A DNA stretch of 64,000 bases from Bradyrhizobium rifense (GCF_008123425.1 NZ_VSSS01000006.1:27709-91708), one strand, 5' to 3'; numbered from the stretch's first letter, positions 1 through 9,154 are shown. A program made the numbers and translations. Notes: generated by a model from the sequence alone, not told the origin.

Positions 1-800
1 TGAAGGGCCATGACACCGGCATCATGAACGAACCGCCGGTGCGGTATTGGCTGATGGGCGCCAACGAATGGCGCACCGGGACGGAATGGCCGTTGCCGGA
101 AACGCAGTGGACGAAGTTCTATCTCTCGCATTGGGAGGGATTGACGACGGAGCCGCCGCGGCCGGCGGCGGAGGTTGGCGCAGCCGCGCGCGAGCCGGAT
201 GTCTTCACCCAGATGCCGTTGACGCGGACAACGAAGGTCGAGCGGCTGCGCTACATGACCGAGCCGTTGCCGCATGATGTCACGGTCGCAGGGCCGATTA
301 CGCTCACCCTCCATGCCGCGATCGATCAGGACGACACCAACTGGATCGTCGCGCTCAAGGACGTCGGGCCCGACGTCTCGGTTCGTACGGCGCGCGAGGG
401 TGAACGCGATGTCCCCGCCACCTTGCCGGAGCGGGAGCTGACGCGAGGTTGGCTGAAGGCCTCCTACCGGGCGCTCGACCAGAAGCGCTCAAAACCCTGG
501 GAGCCGTTCCACAAGCTCACCCGGGACTCGGTCTCAGCCGTGCAACCCGGCGAAGTCATCGAGTACCAGATCCAGATCCTGGCGACCGCGAACCAGTTCA
601 AGGCCGGACACCGGATCTGTCTCGACATCACGTCCATGGACGTTCCGACCGGGACCGGCGCTATGACCAATGTCGAATACATCCCCTACCACGTCTGTAG
701 CAGCAGGACCGTGACCCACCGGGTCTACCGCGACGCCGAGCGGCCATCGCACCTGCTGCTGCCGATCATTCCCGAAGCCGGCAATCACCGCCCGACCTGA
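1..800 (+). CDS. CocE/NonD-type hydrolase (X-Pro dipeptidyl-peptidase-like), C-terminal part
   Basis: The gene enters from the left edge: the frame is open from base 3 and closes with a TGA, leaving about 265 codons. What is visible matches the C-terminal beta-sandwich (PepX C domain) of CocE/NonD hydrolases, with the block PPVRYWLMG followed by NEWR and W-LPET-W. The alpha/beta-hydrolase half with the Ser-His-Asp triad lies outside, so the substrate (ester, amide or N-acyl compound) cannot be judged. The ATG at 24 is not the start because family-like sequence continues before it. The stop lies 28 bases before the enoyl-CoA hydratase gene on the same strand, so it is probably the preceding operon member and may release an acid that the acyl-CoA ligase then activates; that link is inference. 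Confidence 0.8.
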   Translation, partial: KGHDTGIMNEPPVRYWLMGANEWRTGTEWPLPETQWTKFYLSHWEGLTTEPPRPAAEVGAAAREPDVFTQMPLTRTTKVERLRYMTEPLPHDVTVAGPITLTLHAAIDQDDTNWIVALKDVGPDVSVRTAREGERDVPATLPERELTRGWLKASYRALDQKRSKPWEPFHKLTRDSVSAVQPGEVIEYQIQILATANQFKAGHRICLDITSMDVPTGTGAMTNVEYIPYHVCSSRTVTHRVYRDAERPSHLLLPIIPEAGNHRPT

Positions 801-828
801 CCGTCGGCACAGAGGAGGAAGCCTGACC

Positions 829-1614
829 ATGACGATCCGATTTGAACAGGATGGCGCCGTCGGCAGCATCGTGCTGGCCAATCCGCCATTCAACCGCCTC
901 GACCTGCGCTTCACGGAGGCCTTGCGGGTTGCGGTGCACCAGGCCAGCACCAGCGACATCCGCGTGCTTGTGGTTCGTGCGGAGGGGCCGCATTTCAGCT
1001 TCGGCGGCGAGGTCCGCGAGTGGCCGGGCAAGGACGTCAACTGGTTCAGGACGTTCGTGGCCGAGGTCAACGCGTCTTATCGCGCCATTGAAATGCTGAA
1101 GATACCGACGATCGCAGTGGTGCAGGGCATTGCGTTCGGCGGCGGCTTCGAGCTGGCGCTGGCTTGCGATTTTCTCGTTGCGGCGGAGAATGCCACATTG
1201 CGCTGTGTCGAGGTCACCACGGCTATGCTGCCGATCGCGGGCGCGCTCCAGCGGATCGCAGAGCGCGCCGGCCGGGCGCGCGCTTCGCGGCTTGCCATGC
1301 TCGGCGAGCCGATGTCTGGACGAGACGCAGGCCAGCTCGGCATCGCGACCCATGTGGTGCCCGAGGGCGAGCTCTCGGCCACAGTTGCCGCACTGACAAC
1401 GCAGCTCGCGACGGGACCGACCCGATCGTATGCCGCAACCCGCACGCTGCTCAAGGCGTGGTCGAGCGGCGGCGTCGCTGCCGCGGACCTCGTGATGCTC
1501 GATGTTGCGATGGAGCTCTACGCCGGCGCCGATGCGCAGCGCGGGTTTGCCAATACGGCAGCGGCCTTCGACAAGGACATCGAGCCGCCGACGCTCGTCT
1601 TCGAAGGAAAATGA
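829..1614 (+). CDS. Enoyl-CoA hydratase/isomerase family protein
   Basis: A 261-residue crotonase-fold protein, normal length for the family, expected to act in the cytoplasm on an acyl-CoA intermediate (hydration, isomerisation or ring opening). The oxyanion-hole segments are visible as FSFGGEV near residue 58 and [16 protein letters not shown] near 100-115. Both glutamates that act in true hydratases are in place: E108 in the GGGFE segment and E128 in CVEVT. The usual PGAGGTQRL turn is degenerate (PIAGALQRI), so a specialised substrate is likely. An AGGAGG Shine-Dalgarno lies just before the ATG. It sits between the CocE-like hydrolase and an acyl-CoA ligase on the same strand, consistent with a shared catabolic operon. 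The exact reaction cannot be assigned from sequence. Confidence 0.88.
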   Translation: MTIRFEQDGAVGSIVLANPPFNRLDLRFTEALRVAVHQASTSDIRVLVVRAEGPHFSFGGEVREWPGKDVNWFRTFVAEVNASYRAIEMLKIPTIAVVQGIAFGGGFELALACDFLVAAENATLRCVEVTTAMLPIAGALQRIAERAGRARASRLAMLGEPMSGRDAGQLGIATHVVPEGELSATVAALTTQLATGPTRSYAATRTLLKAWSSGGVAAADLVMLDVAMELYAGADAQRGFANTAAAFDKDIEPPTLVFEGK

Positions 1615-1681
1615 GGGGCCCGCGGCGGTTGTCGTCGCGCGCGGGCAATCATCAAACAGCTTGCATGACCGGGAGGAATTC

Positions 1682-3364
1682 GTGCCACATGGAAGCTACG
1701 TCCACGGGAATAGCGGCCAGCCCCTGATTGGGAAGACCATCGGTGCGCTTCTGGATGAGGTGAGCGCGACTGATGGCTCGCGCGAAGCGCTGGTTGTCGC
1801 CCACCAGAAGATTCGCTGGACCTATGCGGAGCTCAAGTCGCGATCCGATGCGTTTGCATCGGGCCTGCTCGCCCTCGGCCTGGAGCCGGGAGACCGGATC
1901 GGCATCTGGGCGCCGAACTGCGCGGAGTGGACGATCGCACAGTTTGCGACCGCAAAAGCCGGCTTGATTCTCGTCAACATCAATCCCGCCTATCGTCTGA
2001 GCGAGTTGGAGCACGTCCTGCGGGCCGTGGGATGTTGCGCGTTGATTACGGCTGCGCGCTTCAAGACGAGCGACTACATCGCCATGATTCGCGAGCTTGT
2101 CCCCGAGCTGGGACATGGCGGTGGTGAGCTGAAGAGCGCGCGTCTGCCGGATCTGCGATACGTCATCTCGATCGCAGGCAAGCATGACGGCTGCCTCACG
2201 TTCGACTGGGTATCGGATCGTGGCAAGCAGGTTGGCAACAGCCGGCTCGATTCCGTTGCGGCCACGGTTCAGATGGACGACGCGGTGAACATCCAGTTTA
2301 CCAGCGGCACCACCGGCTTGCCGAAGGGAGCAACGCTCTCGCATCACAATCTGATCAACAATGGCTTCTTTGTTGGCGAGGCGACCGGGATCGAGCCTGG
2401 TTCGCGTGTGTGCATCCCGGTCCCGCTCTATCATTGTTTCGGAATGGTGATGGGTAACCTCGGCTGCGTCACCCACGCGGCGACGATGGTCTACCCATCG
2501 GAGACTTTCGATCCGCTAAGGACCCTTGAGACCGTTGAGGCGGAGCGCTGCGACGTGCTCTACGGCGTGCCCACGATGTTCATCGCCCAGTTGAATCATC
2601 CCGAGTTCGCCCGGTTTGACCTGAGCTCGCTTCGGCGCGGCATCATGGCTGGGGCTCCGTGTCCCATCGAGGTCATGAAGGAAGTCGCCTCGACCATGCA
2701 TATGAGCGAAATCACCATCGCCTATGGCATGACCGAAACCAGTCCCGTGAGCTTCCAGAGCGGCCGCGACGACCCCCTTGAACTCCGCGTCTCGACGGTC
2801 GGCCGGATCCAGCCGCACCTCGAAGTGAAGATCGTCGACCGCCAGGGCCGGGTGGTGCCACGCGGCGAAGCCGGCGAGCTCTGCACCAGGGGATATTCGG
2901 TGATGCTCGGCTATTGGAACGACGAAGCCCGAACCAGGGAGGCGATCGATGCCGCCGGCTGGATGCACACCGGCGACCTCGCGATCATCGATGACGACGG
3001 CTATTGCCGCATCGTCGGACGGATCAAGGACATGGTCATCCGCGGCGGCGAGAACATCTATCCCCGGGAAGTCGAGGAGCATCTGTATCAGCACCCTGAT
3101 ATCAGGGACGTTCAGGTGTTCGGCGTGCCTGATACGAAATACGGCGAAGAGCTCTGCGCCTGGATCGTTGCAAAGGCCGGCGCCAGGGTTGATGAGGAGG
3201 CGGTGCGCAGGTTCTGTCAGGACCGGATCTCGCACTTCAAGATTCCCCGCTACATCCGCTTTGTCGAGAGCTTCCCCTCGACCGTAACCGGCAAGGTCCA
3301 GAAGTTCGCGATGCGGGAGGCCATGATCGAGGAGTTTGCCCGCGGCAAGGCGAGCACCGGCTGA
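1682..3364 (+). CDS. Acyl-CoA synthetase (AMP-dependent ligase, FadD-like)
   Basis: A 560-residue adenylate-forming ligase that activates a carboxylic acid with ATP and CoA. The P-loop-like motif [11 protein letters not shown] lies at about residues 206-216, the YGMTETSP motif near 350, the GDLAIID hinge region near 435, and the catalytic Lys in TVTGKVQK near 538. I chose the GTG at 1682 because GGGAGG lies a few bases upstream; the frame stays open far upstream through the end of the hydratase gene, but that sequence is only readthrough. It follows the hydratase by about 65 bases and is probably cotranscribed. The FAAL/medium-to-long-chain type is plausible, but chain length and substrate cannot be read from sequence. 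Confidence 0.9.
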   Translation: MPHGSYVHGNSGQPLIGKTIGALLDEVSATDGSREALVVAHQKIRWTYAELKSRSDAFASGLLALGLEPGDRIGIWAPNCAEWTIAQFATAKAGLILVNINPAYRLSELEHVLRAVGCCALITAARFKTSDYIAMIRELVPELGHGGGELKSARLPDLRYVISIAGKHDGCLTFDWVSDRGKQVGNSRLDSVAATVQMDDAVNIQFTSGTTGLPKGATLSHHNLINNGFFVGEATGIEPGSRVCIPVPLYHCFGMVMGNLGCVTHAATMVYPSETFDPLRTLETVEAERCDVLYGVPTMFIAQLNHPEFARFDLSSLRRGIMAGAPCPIEVMKEVASTMHMSEITIAYGMTETSPVSFQSGRDDPLELRVSTVGRIQPHLEVKIVDRQGRVVPRGEAGELCTRGYSVMLGYWNDEARTREAIDAAGWMHTGDLAIIDDDGYCRIVGRIKDMVIRGGENIYPREVEEHLYQHPDIRDVQVFGVPDTKYGEELCAWIVAKAGARVDEEAVRRFCQDRISHFKIPRYIRFVESFPSTVTGKVQKFAMREAMIEEFARGKASTG

Positions 3365-3381
3365 GAATACGCAAGTGCATC

Positions 3382-3397
3382 GCCGCCGCTTGGCGGC
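3382..3397. terminator. GC-rich hairpin between ligase gene and tetR-type gene
   Basis: A 6-bp stem GCCGCC/GGCGGC with loop GCTT lies 17 bases after the ligase stop. There is no T-run, so it could be a weak terminator or only a local hairpin. Confidence 0.3.
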
Positions 3398-3425
3398 TCT
3401 GGTCCAATCGTGTTAGCCAACGAAC

Positions 3426-4130
3426 ATGGGCAAGAGCGCGAAACGGGTAAGAGAACCGGCAAGAAAATTGGCAAGCGACACGCAGGCGAGGCGTCCGCGC
3501 AAACGGGCCGAACAGCAACGCGCGCTCGAGACGCGGGCGCTGATTCTGGACGCGGCCATCGCGGAGTTTGCCGCGCGGGGATTCGAGGGCGCAAGCATTC
3601 GTGCGATTGCCGACCGGCTCGGCCTGCAACATCCGCTCATCACCTACCATTATCGCAGCAAGGACATTCTCTGGCGCGCAGCGGCCGAGCATGCGTTCGC
3701 GCAGATCAGGGGAGGGTGGGATGTTTCGGCGCCGGAGACAGCCGACCTGCCGCCGCTCGCCCGATTGCGCGAGGAGTACGCCATTCTCTACCGCTACACG
3801 GTAGCTTTTCCCGAGTTTCACCGTTTCATGCGGCAAGAATCGTTTACCGACAATCCGCGCCTGAAATGGGTTGCCGATACCGTTCTGACGCCGCTGCTGG
3901 CGAGACTGATCCCCCAGATCGTCGCGGCTCAAGAACAAGGGCTGCTGCCCCTAGTCGATCCCATCCTTTTCCACTACATGATGGTCAGTCTTACTGCCAC
4001 GCTGTCAGGCTTCGGCCCTGAGATGCATGTGACGAGCGGGCGACGCGCGCAAGACAGGGACACCATCGACGCCTATTGGCGCCTAGTGGACGAGACCGTA
4101 TTCGCGCGTGCGGTGCGAAACCCGCTGTAA
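3426..4130 (+). CDS. TetR/AcrR family transcriptional regulator
   Basis: A 234-residue TetR-type repressor. The helix-turn-helix occupies roughly residues 35-80, with the typical FAARGFEGASIRAIADRLG and ITYHYRSKDIL segments; the rest is the all-helical ligand-binding domain. The first 30 residues are very basic (KRVREPARK, RRPRKRAEQQR), as in many alphaproteobacterial members that start upstream of the fold. It follows the acyl-CoA ligase by 61 bases on the same strand and most likely senses the pathway acid or its CoA ester. No clear palindromic operator was found by eye in the short gap. The start ATG has only a weak ribosome site, so a start a few codons later cannot be excluded. Confidence 0.88.
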   Translation: MGKSAKRVREPARKLASDTQARRPRKRAEQQRALETRALILDAAIAEFAARGFEGASIRAIADRLGLQHPLITYHYRSKDILWRAAAEHAFAQIRGGWDVSAPETADLPPLARLREEYAILYRYTVAFPEFHRFMRQESFTDNPRLKWVADTVLTPLLARLIPQIVAAQEQGLLPLVDPILFHYMMVSLTATLSGFGPEMHVTSGRRAQDRDTIDAYWRLVDETVFARAVRNPL

Positions 4131-4403
4131 GAGATATCCTAGCTCGCTGAACAAAACGCTGTCTTCCGCCTGCGTTGCCGCCGTCGGCACGCCCCCTGGG
4201 CAGGGGTGAGACCGGCCGCGCAAGAGCCCAGCACGTCCGCTTTCTTTGTTTTCCCAAATGCTAGTAAGAGAAGCTGATTGGAGACTGACGACCCGCGCGG
4301 TGGAGTGTCGCAGGACGTAGATGACATGGCGGATCGGCTTTGGCTCTTGGCCGGCCGGAGCCGCGGTATGGGGAGTTGAGCATGGCGGATAGCACGCAAC
4401 CAT

Positions 4404-4550
4404 ATGCGGACAGGCGCAATCGATTCTTTGGAAACCGCCACGCAGGAAATGATCGAGTTCGAACGCAAGGAAGGCGAGCTCCGGAAGAAGGACCACGACC
4501 AGCGCGCGGCAGAGCTTCGGCCTCCTCTGGATAACGTCAACCTGCACTGA
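4404..4550 (+). CDS. Small hypothetical protein (48 aa)
   Basis: A short frame from ATG 4404 to TGA 4548 encodes a charged, helix-prone peptide (IDSLETATQEMIEFERKEGE, then LRKKDHDQRAAELRPP). The even Glu/Lys/Arg pattern without rare residues resembles a real small soluble protein more than noise. There is no clear Shine-Dalgarno; an overlapping ATG at 4382 in another frame gives a less natural peptide. It stands alone after the tetR-type gene. I do not recognise the family. Confidence 0.4.
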   Translation: MRTGAIDSLETATQEMIEFERKEGELRKKDHDQRAAELRPPLDNVNLH

Positions 4551-5065
4551 GTGCCAGTCATAAGGCCTTCACGGCACGTTCCTAGCTTCGTCACGCGACG
4601 GGGCCCGGCGCACAACTCTCCGTCCGACTTCGGTCCACACCACCAGACCGGGCGGAGAGCTAGTCCCCGACAGAATCATCCGGGCGCGTGCGGTTTATTC
4701 CTGCATGAACCGCACCTGGTATTCGGCCGCCCTTATCGTCGTTACCGTATTCGTCTTTGGTGTTTGGCTTTGACAGGCTCATAGGCTGAGCCGGGTAACT
4801 TTAAGGGCGTGTCAGTTGGCCCGCATCTGAAACTCGGGCAAACGCCGACTTCCGTTTCTCGCCCCATAGCTGAACTCAGCGAGGGCGCTCCTAACTCCGG
4901 TATCCGAGGAATACGCACGGTGCTGGTCGTTAGTTACAGTTGTCGGAGCCCCTCCTTCTCGTTGGCAACGTCATTCTCTGGACCCTAGATCCAGTGTTCC
5001 TGTGCATCCGGGACTTGTGCGAAAACATAATATTTTCAATGTCTCGATGACATTTCGAGAAGAGC

Positions 5066-5140
5066 TGGTGCTGCCAGACAGAATTGAACTGTCGACCCTC
5101 CATTACCAATGGAGTGCTTTACCGCGGACTTCACCGCGCC
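5066..5140 (-). pseudogene. Degenerate tRNA-Thr (anticodon GGT)
   Basis: Read on the minus strand, this 75-base stretch ends in CCA, has a perfect T-stem (GACAG/CTGTC around TTCAATT) and a perfect anticodon stem (CTCCA/TGGAG) with loop TTGGTAA, giving anticodon GGT. The acceptor stem has three mismatches (GGCGCGG against TGGCAGC) and the D-stem cannot form. It is therefore a tRNA-Thr-like sequence that probably no longer works. Confidence 0.6.
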
Positions 5141-5489
5141 TTTAAGATGTTGAAATACAGTTCATTTTTTCGCTAACCAAGTCGTATTCAACGGCTGCCT
5201 ATTGACGCCGATTTCGGCAGCCACGACTTTTTTACGATTACCCCTGGTCTCCACGCAAACCGTAGCTTCACAACGTGGGGTCGGGGGCGGATTTTCGATG
5301 AAGAACCTGGCGCGCAAGCCCAAGTCGCTATTTGTCGGACGCGAAAAGAGACGAAAAACCTCGGTTAGACCGCCACCTGAACTGAATGTCGGTATCGGCC
5401 CCCGATTTGAACATACCGTTCGACAAGCTTTTGAATTTGGGCGGACGATCGGAGGGAATATCGCAGATTTGCGTCGTGTGGGGAAAGGC

Positions 5490-5509
5490 GGTAGCGGTCT
5501 CCCGCTACC
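5490..5509. repeat. Perfect 8-bp hairpin
   Basis: GGTAGCGG and CCGCTACC form a perfect 8-bp stem around TCTC. No T-run follows, and no gene end is near. It lies in the decayed tRNA/IS zone. Confidence 0.5.
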
Positions 5510-5654
5510 AAACTTCTACGATTTTGGTCGTCTTCCTTCAATCGTCTGCGATCCGTTTCGCTCAATGGTAGCGCTTCGTCAGCGGGCAAGGATTCGCCCT
5601 TAAGCTCAGGCGAAAGTTTGGGGGAAAGCGCGACTTGTGCGCGATCAATGTCGA

Positions 5655-5728
5655 TGGTTGCGCCTCCGGGATTCGAACCTGTCGGGGACGCAGGCAGGCT
5701 TTCCGCTTCTCGGGACCCCACCAACGCA
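5655..5728 (-). pseudogene. tRNA-like remnant with CCA end
   Basis: On the minus strand a 74-base stretch ends GGTTCGAATCCCGGAGGCGC then AACCA, the look of a tRNA T-arm and acceptor end. The first bases TGCGTTG can pair with AGGCGCA (four Watson-Crick and two G-U pairs), but no anticodon arm can be drawn. It may be a decayed tRNA or an attachment-site copy of a tRNA 3' end left by an integrated element. Confidence 0.35.
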
Positions 5729-5832
5729 CGTACGACGCCAGCCACAAGGGCCCTCTGAGGTCATTGACGCCGTTGATAAAGAACGACAGCAGGATGCTCA
5801 TAGCTAACGCCTGCTGATCGGTCTGGACTGTG

Positions 5833-6051
5833 GCCATCCGCGCCAGAGGAGCGCATCTGCTCTTTCTGCCGCCCTACAGTCCCGACCTCAACCCGATCGA
5901 ACAGGTCTTCGCCAAGGTCAAACACCTGATGCGAGCCACGCAGACATGCGATGTCGAGGCAACCTGGCGTAAGGTCGGCTAACTCCTCGACTTCTTCTCC
6001 AAGCACGAGTGCGCCAACTATCTAAAAAACTCAGGGTATGTTGCCGCATAA
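5833..6051 (+). pseudogene. IS630-family transposase, C-terminal fragment
   Basis: The frame starting at 5833 encodes LLFLPPYSPDLNPIEQVFAK, the hallmark DDE-domain end of IS630-family transposases (the glutamate of NPIEQ is the last catalytic residue), followed by a C-terminus like ECANYLKNSGY. An in-frame TAA at 5980-5982 interrupts it and the N-terminal two thirds are missing. It is therefore a dead fragment of an insertion sequence. No intact terminal repeats were found. Confidence 0.85.
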
Positions 6052-6153
6052 AAACATCACGCTCTAACGGAAAATAGTGGCACTGCCCCGCTCATGCTGA
6101 AGAGCAGCCGCTACATCGAAATCTATCACGCCGCTGATGCATGGTTCGGTCGG

Positions 6154-6654
6154 CTATCGTTTCGCCTCGTTCTCGACGGCCTTCGCACGCGCAGGTGAGG
6201 ATTTTCGCGCGCCGGGGCCCGGATGAACATGGACCTCCTTCGCGGTCAGAGGCTCACCGCATTCGGAGCAGACCATGACGGGGTCGAACATCTTGTGGCA
6301 GTTCTTGTGTTCGTGCAGCAACGGCCGTCCGCGCGAATCGACCATGTGGATATTGCCCCAGTGCACGATCGACATGATGATCGGATAGAGGTCGAGACCC
6401 TTCTGCGTCAGGATATACTCGTAGCGCTTGGGCGCGTCCTGATAGGGAATTTTGCGAAGGACGCCAAAGCGGACGAGCTTCTTCAGCCGGTCGGCCAAGA
6501 GGTGCCGGGTCACGCCAAGCGACGACTGGAACTCGTCGAATCTGCGGATCCGAAGAAAACATTCACGCAGGATGAGCAGGCTCCAGCGGTCGCCGATGAC
6601 CGCCACGGTGCGGGCGAGCGAGCACGGCTCCTCCTCGAGAGCATCCCATTTCAT
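6154..6654 (-). CDS. HxlR family winged-helix transcriptional regulator
   Basis: A 166-residue regulator with the HxlR/MarR-like winged helix at residues 10-105: CSLARTVAVIGDRWSLLILR, then RRFDEFQSSLGVTRHLLADR and a wing with RYEYILTQKG. The C-terminus holds HKNCHK and CSECGEPL, a Cys/His cluster common in this subgroup and possibly metal-binding. I start at the ATG at 6654, with GGAG upstream; a GTG 19 codons earlier would push the protein across the operator-like site at 6693. It is divergent from the isomerase-ligase-dehydrogenase run and probably controls it, sensing an aromatic or CoA metabolite. Confidence 0.88.
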   Translation of the reverse strand: MKWDALEEEPCSLARTVAVIGDRWSLLILRECFLRIRRFDEFQSSLGVTRHLLADRLKKLVRFGVLRKIPYQDAPKRYEYILTQKGLDLYPIIMSIVHWGNIHMVDSRGRPLLHEHKNCHKMFDPVMVCSECGEPLTAKEVHVHPGPGARKSSPARAKAVENEAKR

Positions 6655-6692
6655 CAACGTCTCCAGTCGATCTGCGGCATCTAAGAAAATAA

Positions 6693-6707
6693 ATTCTAAA
6701 TCAGAAC
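6693..6707. promoter_or_regulatory. Operator-like palindrome, HxlR-proximal
   Basis: ATTCTAAATCAGAAC is an imperfect palindrome (TTCT..AGAA) that closely resembles the perfect one 87 bases away. It lies 39 bases upstream of the chosen HxlR start, where a self-regulating protein would bind. Confidence 0.45.
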
Positions 6708-6779
6708 TCACTACATTTCAATAGGATGCCTCATTTTGCGCAAAAACAGCAGCATTGAATGACGATGATCATATTGACA

Positions 6780-6794
6780 GTTCTAAAATAGAAC
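6780..6794. promoter_or_regulatory. Operator-like palindrome GTTCTAAAATAGAAC
   Basis: GTTCTA-AAA-TAGAAC is a perfect 6-bp inverted repeat directly after a TTGACA hexamer (6774-6779) that fits a -35 box for the divergent isomerase operon. A bound HxlR protein would block that promoter. No good -10 hexamer is evident, so the exact promoter is uncertain. Confidence 0.5.
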
Positions 6795-6860
6795 TTTAGG
6801 ACTCGCGCCACGATCAATCAGGTGGCGAACGATTGCCGCCATCGAAGGGAAGGGCGTTCC

Positions 6861-7499
6861 ATGGCAGCTCCGCTCAAGGTCGAATTTCACTTCGATTTCG
6901 GCAGTCCCAACGCCTACCTCGCCGAGCTTGCGCTGCCCGCCATCGAGCAGCGAATGGGGGTCAAGTTCGACTACGTGCCGGTGCTGCTCGGCGGCGTCTA
7001 CAAGGCGACCGGCAACATGTCGCCCGCGGAGTCGCTGCGCGGCATCAAGAACAAGCCGGAATACAATGCGCTCGAGACCGAGCGTTTCCTGCGCCGTCAC
7101 AGCATCACGAAGTTCAGGATGAACCAGTTCTTCCCGGTCAACACGCTTGCGCTGATGCGCGGTGTTGTTGCGGCGGAGTTCGAGGGAGTGTTCGAGCCTT
7201 ACTTCCGCGCTGCGTATCACCACATGTGGGTCGAGCCAAAGAAGATGGACGATCCGCGGGTCTACCGCGAAGCGTTCCTGTCATCCGGGTTGGACATCGA
7301 CCGCATCACCGCCCGCGCCCAGCAGGACGACGTCAAGAAGAAGCTGATCGAGAATACAAGCACTGCCGTGGCGCGCGGTACGTTCGGCTCTCCGACGTTC
7401 TTCGTCGGCAGCGAGATCTACTTCGGCAAGGACAGTCTGCGCGATGTCGAGGACGAAATCCTCGCGCAATCGACCGCGCAGCAGCGTAAGAGCGCCTGA
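6861..7499 (+). CDS. DsbA-family protein, 2-hydroxychromene-2-carboxylate isomerase-like
   Basis: A 212-residue kappa-class-GST/DsbA-fold protein. The N-terminal FHFDFGSPNAYLA carries Ser15 at the position where this group activates glutathione instead of a Cys-X-X-Cys pair, and the C-terminal FGSPTFFVG contains the cis-Pro loop. Family members catalyse GSH-dependent isomerisation of aromatic-ring cleavage products (naphthalene pathway) or other GSH reactions. The ATG at 6861 has GAAGGG upstream; earlier in-frame codons overlap the promoter zone. It is first in a long run with a ligase, SDR and acyl-CoA dehydrogenases, suggesting a role in opening or isomerising a ring compound before beta-oxidation. 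The actual substrate is unknown. Confidence 0.82.
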   Translation: MAAPLKVEFHFDFGSPNAYLAELALPAIEQRMGVKFDYVPVLLGGVYKATGNMSPAESLRGIKNKPEYNALETERFLRRHSITKFRMNQFFPVNTLALMRGVVAAEFEGVFEPYFRAAYHHMWVEPKKMDDPRVYREAFLSSGLDIDRITARAQQDDVKKKLIENTSTAVARGTFGSPTFFVGSEIYFGKDSLRDVEDEILAQSTAQQRKSA

Positions 7500-7561
7500 C
7501 CGCGCGGGAGGCATCCAGAACGAACCGAGCCCGCAAAGGGGCCTTTCAACGGGAGGTGTCA

Positions 7562-9109
7562 TTGTCGAACTGGCAGCAGGCTGCGGCCGAAATCACGAAC
7601 GCATTGCCGCATCGCCTCCATGAGGTGGTCGACCACTATGTTGACGCCACACCTGACCGAACGGCTCTGATCGAAGACAATGCCAGCCTGACCTATCGCG
7701 AACTCGACCGGGCGGTTGGTGCCACGGCGGACGCGCTCCGCGCGCTCGGTATCCGCGCTGGCGATCGCATGATGATCGTCAGCGAGAACTCGATCGCGCT
7801 CGCCTGCCTCCTGTTCGCTGCAAGCCGCCTCGATGCCTGGGCGATTGTCGCCAACCCGCGGCTGTCGCCGCGTGAGCTCGATCAGATCAGGGATCATAGT
7901 GGCGCCCGGCGCATGTTCTTCACGGCAGAGGTCTCCGAAGAGGCGGCCGCGCACGCGACGCGTTACGACGCTGCGGTGCAGGATGTCGGACCGCTACGCG
8001 GCATCGGCGTGTCTGCCCTGAACCGGGAGACGCAGGCCGAGCCGGTCGAGGCCGACGGCGCGCGGCAAGTGGCGGTCCTCATCTACACGTCCGGTACGAC
8101 CGGAACGCCGAAGGGTGTCATGCTCACGCATCGGAACCTGCTGTTCTCGGCAAGGACCACAGCGAACTTGCGCAGCATGACGGCCGACGACGTGCAGTAT
8201 TGCGTGCTCCCGATCTCGCACATTGTTGGCATATCGCTGTTGACGATGACGCTGATGGTTGGAGGCGTGACCCGGCTGGTCACGAAATACAATCCCGCTA
8301 CACTGGCCAAGGCGCTGGCCGAGGAAGGCATCACGCTTCTGAACGGCGTGCCCGCCACCTACCAGCGGCTGCTGGAATACAAGCAGATGGCGGGCTTACA
8401 GAGGCTGGAGCGCGGGGCGCTGCGTCTGATGAGCGTCGCTGGTGCACCGCTGGACCTCGAACTCAAGGCGAGGGTCGAGAAGGAGCTCGGTCTTCCGCTC
8501 GGCAACGCCTTTGGCATCACCGAATGCTCGCCCGGCATTTCCGGTGTGCGGCCCGAGGCGCCGCGTAGCGACAATTCGGTTGGCGTCCTCGTGCCGGGTA
8601 TCGAAGCCAGGATCGTGGCGCGGGACGGCGCTATCGTGACGAACGGCGAGATCGGCGAGCTGCATGTCCGCGGACCGAACGTGATGCGCGGCTATTACCG
8701 CGCGCCCGACCTCACGGCGAAAGCGATCGACCCGGACGGGTGGTTCAACACGGGCGACCTCGCGCGCTTCGAGGGCGATGCGATGTTCATCGTCGGCCGC
8801 ACCAAGGAGATGATCATCCGTTCTGGCTTCAACGTCTATCCGGCCGAGATCGAGGCGGTGCTCAGCACCCATCCCGACGTGGTGCAATGCGCCGTGGTCG
8901 GGCGGCCGGTCGTGGGCAACGAAGAGATCGTGGCCTTCGTCCAGCTTCTCAAAGGCTCCTCGGCCACCGCGCAGGACGTGATGGCGCATGTCGCGCCGGA
9001 GCTCACCTCCTACAAGCGGCCGTCAGAGATCATCCTCATGGAAGCGCTGCCGGCCACTTCGACTGGCAAGCTCCTGAAGCACAAGCTGGTGGAATCGCTG
9101 CGCAACTGA
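7562..9109 (+). CDS. Acyl-CoA synthetase (AMP-dependent ligase), second copy
   Basis: A 515-residue adenylate-forming enzyme with IYTSGTTGTPKG at about residues 175-186, FGITECSPG near 320, GWFNTGDLA near 395 and the catalytic Lys in TSTGKLLKHK near 502. The TTG at 7562 is preferred: GGGAGGTG ends four bases before it, whereas the GTG at 7556 would overlap that ribosome site. It differs clearly from the ligase at 1682, so two different acids, or two steps of side-chain and ring removal, may need activation. It follows the isomerase-like gene by 62 bases and precedes an SDR gene, all on one strand. Confidence 0.9.
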   Translation: MSNWQQAAAEITNALPHRLHEVVDHYVDATPDRTALIEDNASLTYRELDRAVGATADALRALGIRAGDRMMIVSENSIALACLLFAASRLDAWAIVANPRLSPRELDQIRDHSGARRMFFTAEVSEEAAAHATRYDAAVQDVGPLRGIGVSALNRETQAEPVEADGARQVAVLIYTSGTTGTPKGVMLTHRNLLFSARTTANLRSMTADDVQYCVLPISHIVGISLLTMTLMVGGVTRLVTKYNPATLAKALAEEGITLLNGVPATYQRLLEYKQMAGLQRLERGALRLMSVAGAPLDLELKARVEKELGLPLGNAFGITECSPGISGVRPEAPRSDNSVGVLVPGIEARIVARDGAIVTNGEIGELHVRGPNVMRGYYRAPDLTAKAIDPDGWFNTGDLARFEGDAMFIVGRTKEMIIRSGFNVYPAEIEAVLSTHPDVVQCAVVGRPVVGNEEIVAFVQLLKGSSATAQDVMAHVAPELTSYKRPSEIILMEALPATSTGKLLKHKLVESLRN

Positions 9110-9154
9110 AGCAGGCGAGATCGCCTCAATAACTCACAAGGCTGGAGAAGTCCC

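Larger units (their letters stand above)
4131..5832. other. Low-coding decayed stretch between tetR-type and IS630 remnant
   Basis: About 1.7 kb without any convincing long gene. It contains a possible 48-codon protein (4404), a 22-codon hydrophobic microORF (ATG 4705, stop 4771-4773), a damaged tRNA-Thr, a tRNA-like remnant and a perfect 8-bp hairpin (5490-5509). The 4.9-5.3 kb part is more AT-rich than its neighbours. The longer open frames at 5202-5603 (+) and 5365-5745 (-) show no domain and overlap the tRNA-like pieces, so I treat them as chance. Confidence 0.6.

Noticed and set aside
5560..5730. A permuted (two-piece) tmRNA gene, suggested by the minus-strand T-arm and CCA end
   Set aside because: No matching 5' acceptor strand follows at the right distance, and no tag-peptide reading frame typical for alphaproteobacteria is present.
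5202..5745. Open frames of about 130 codons on both strands between the tRNA-like pieces
   Set aside because: No domain or ribosome site, and they run through tRNA-like sequence.
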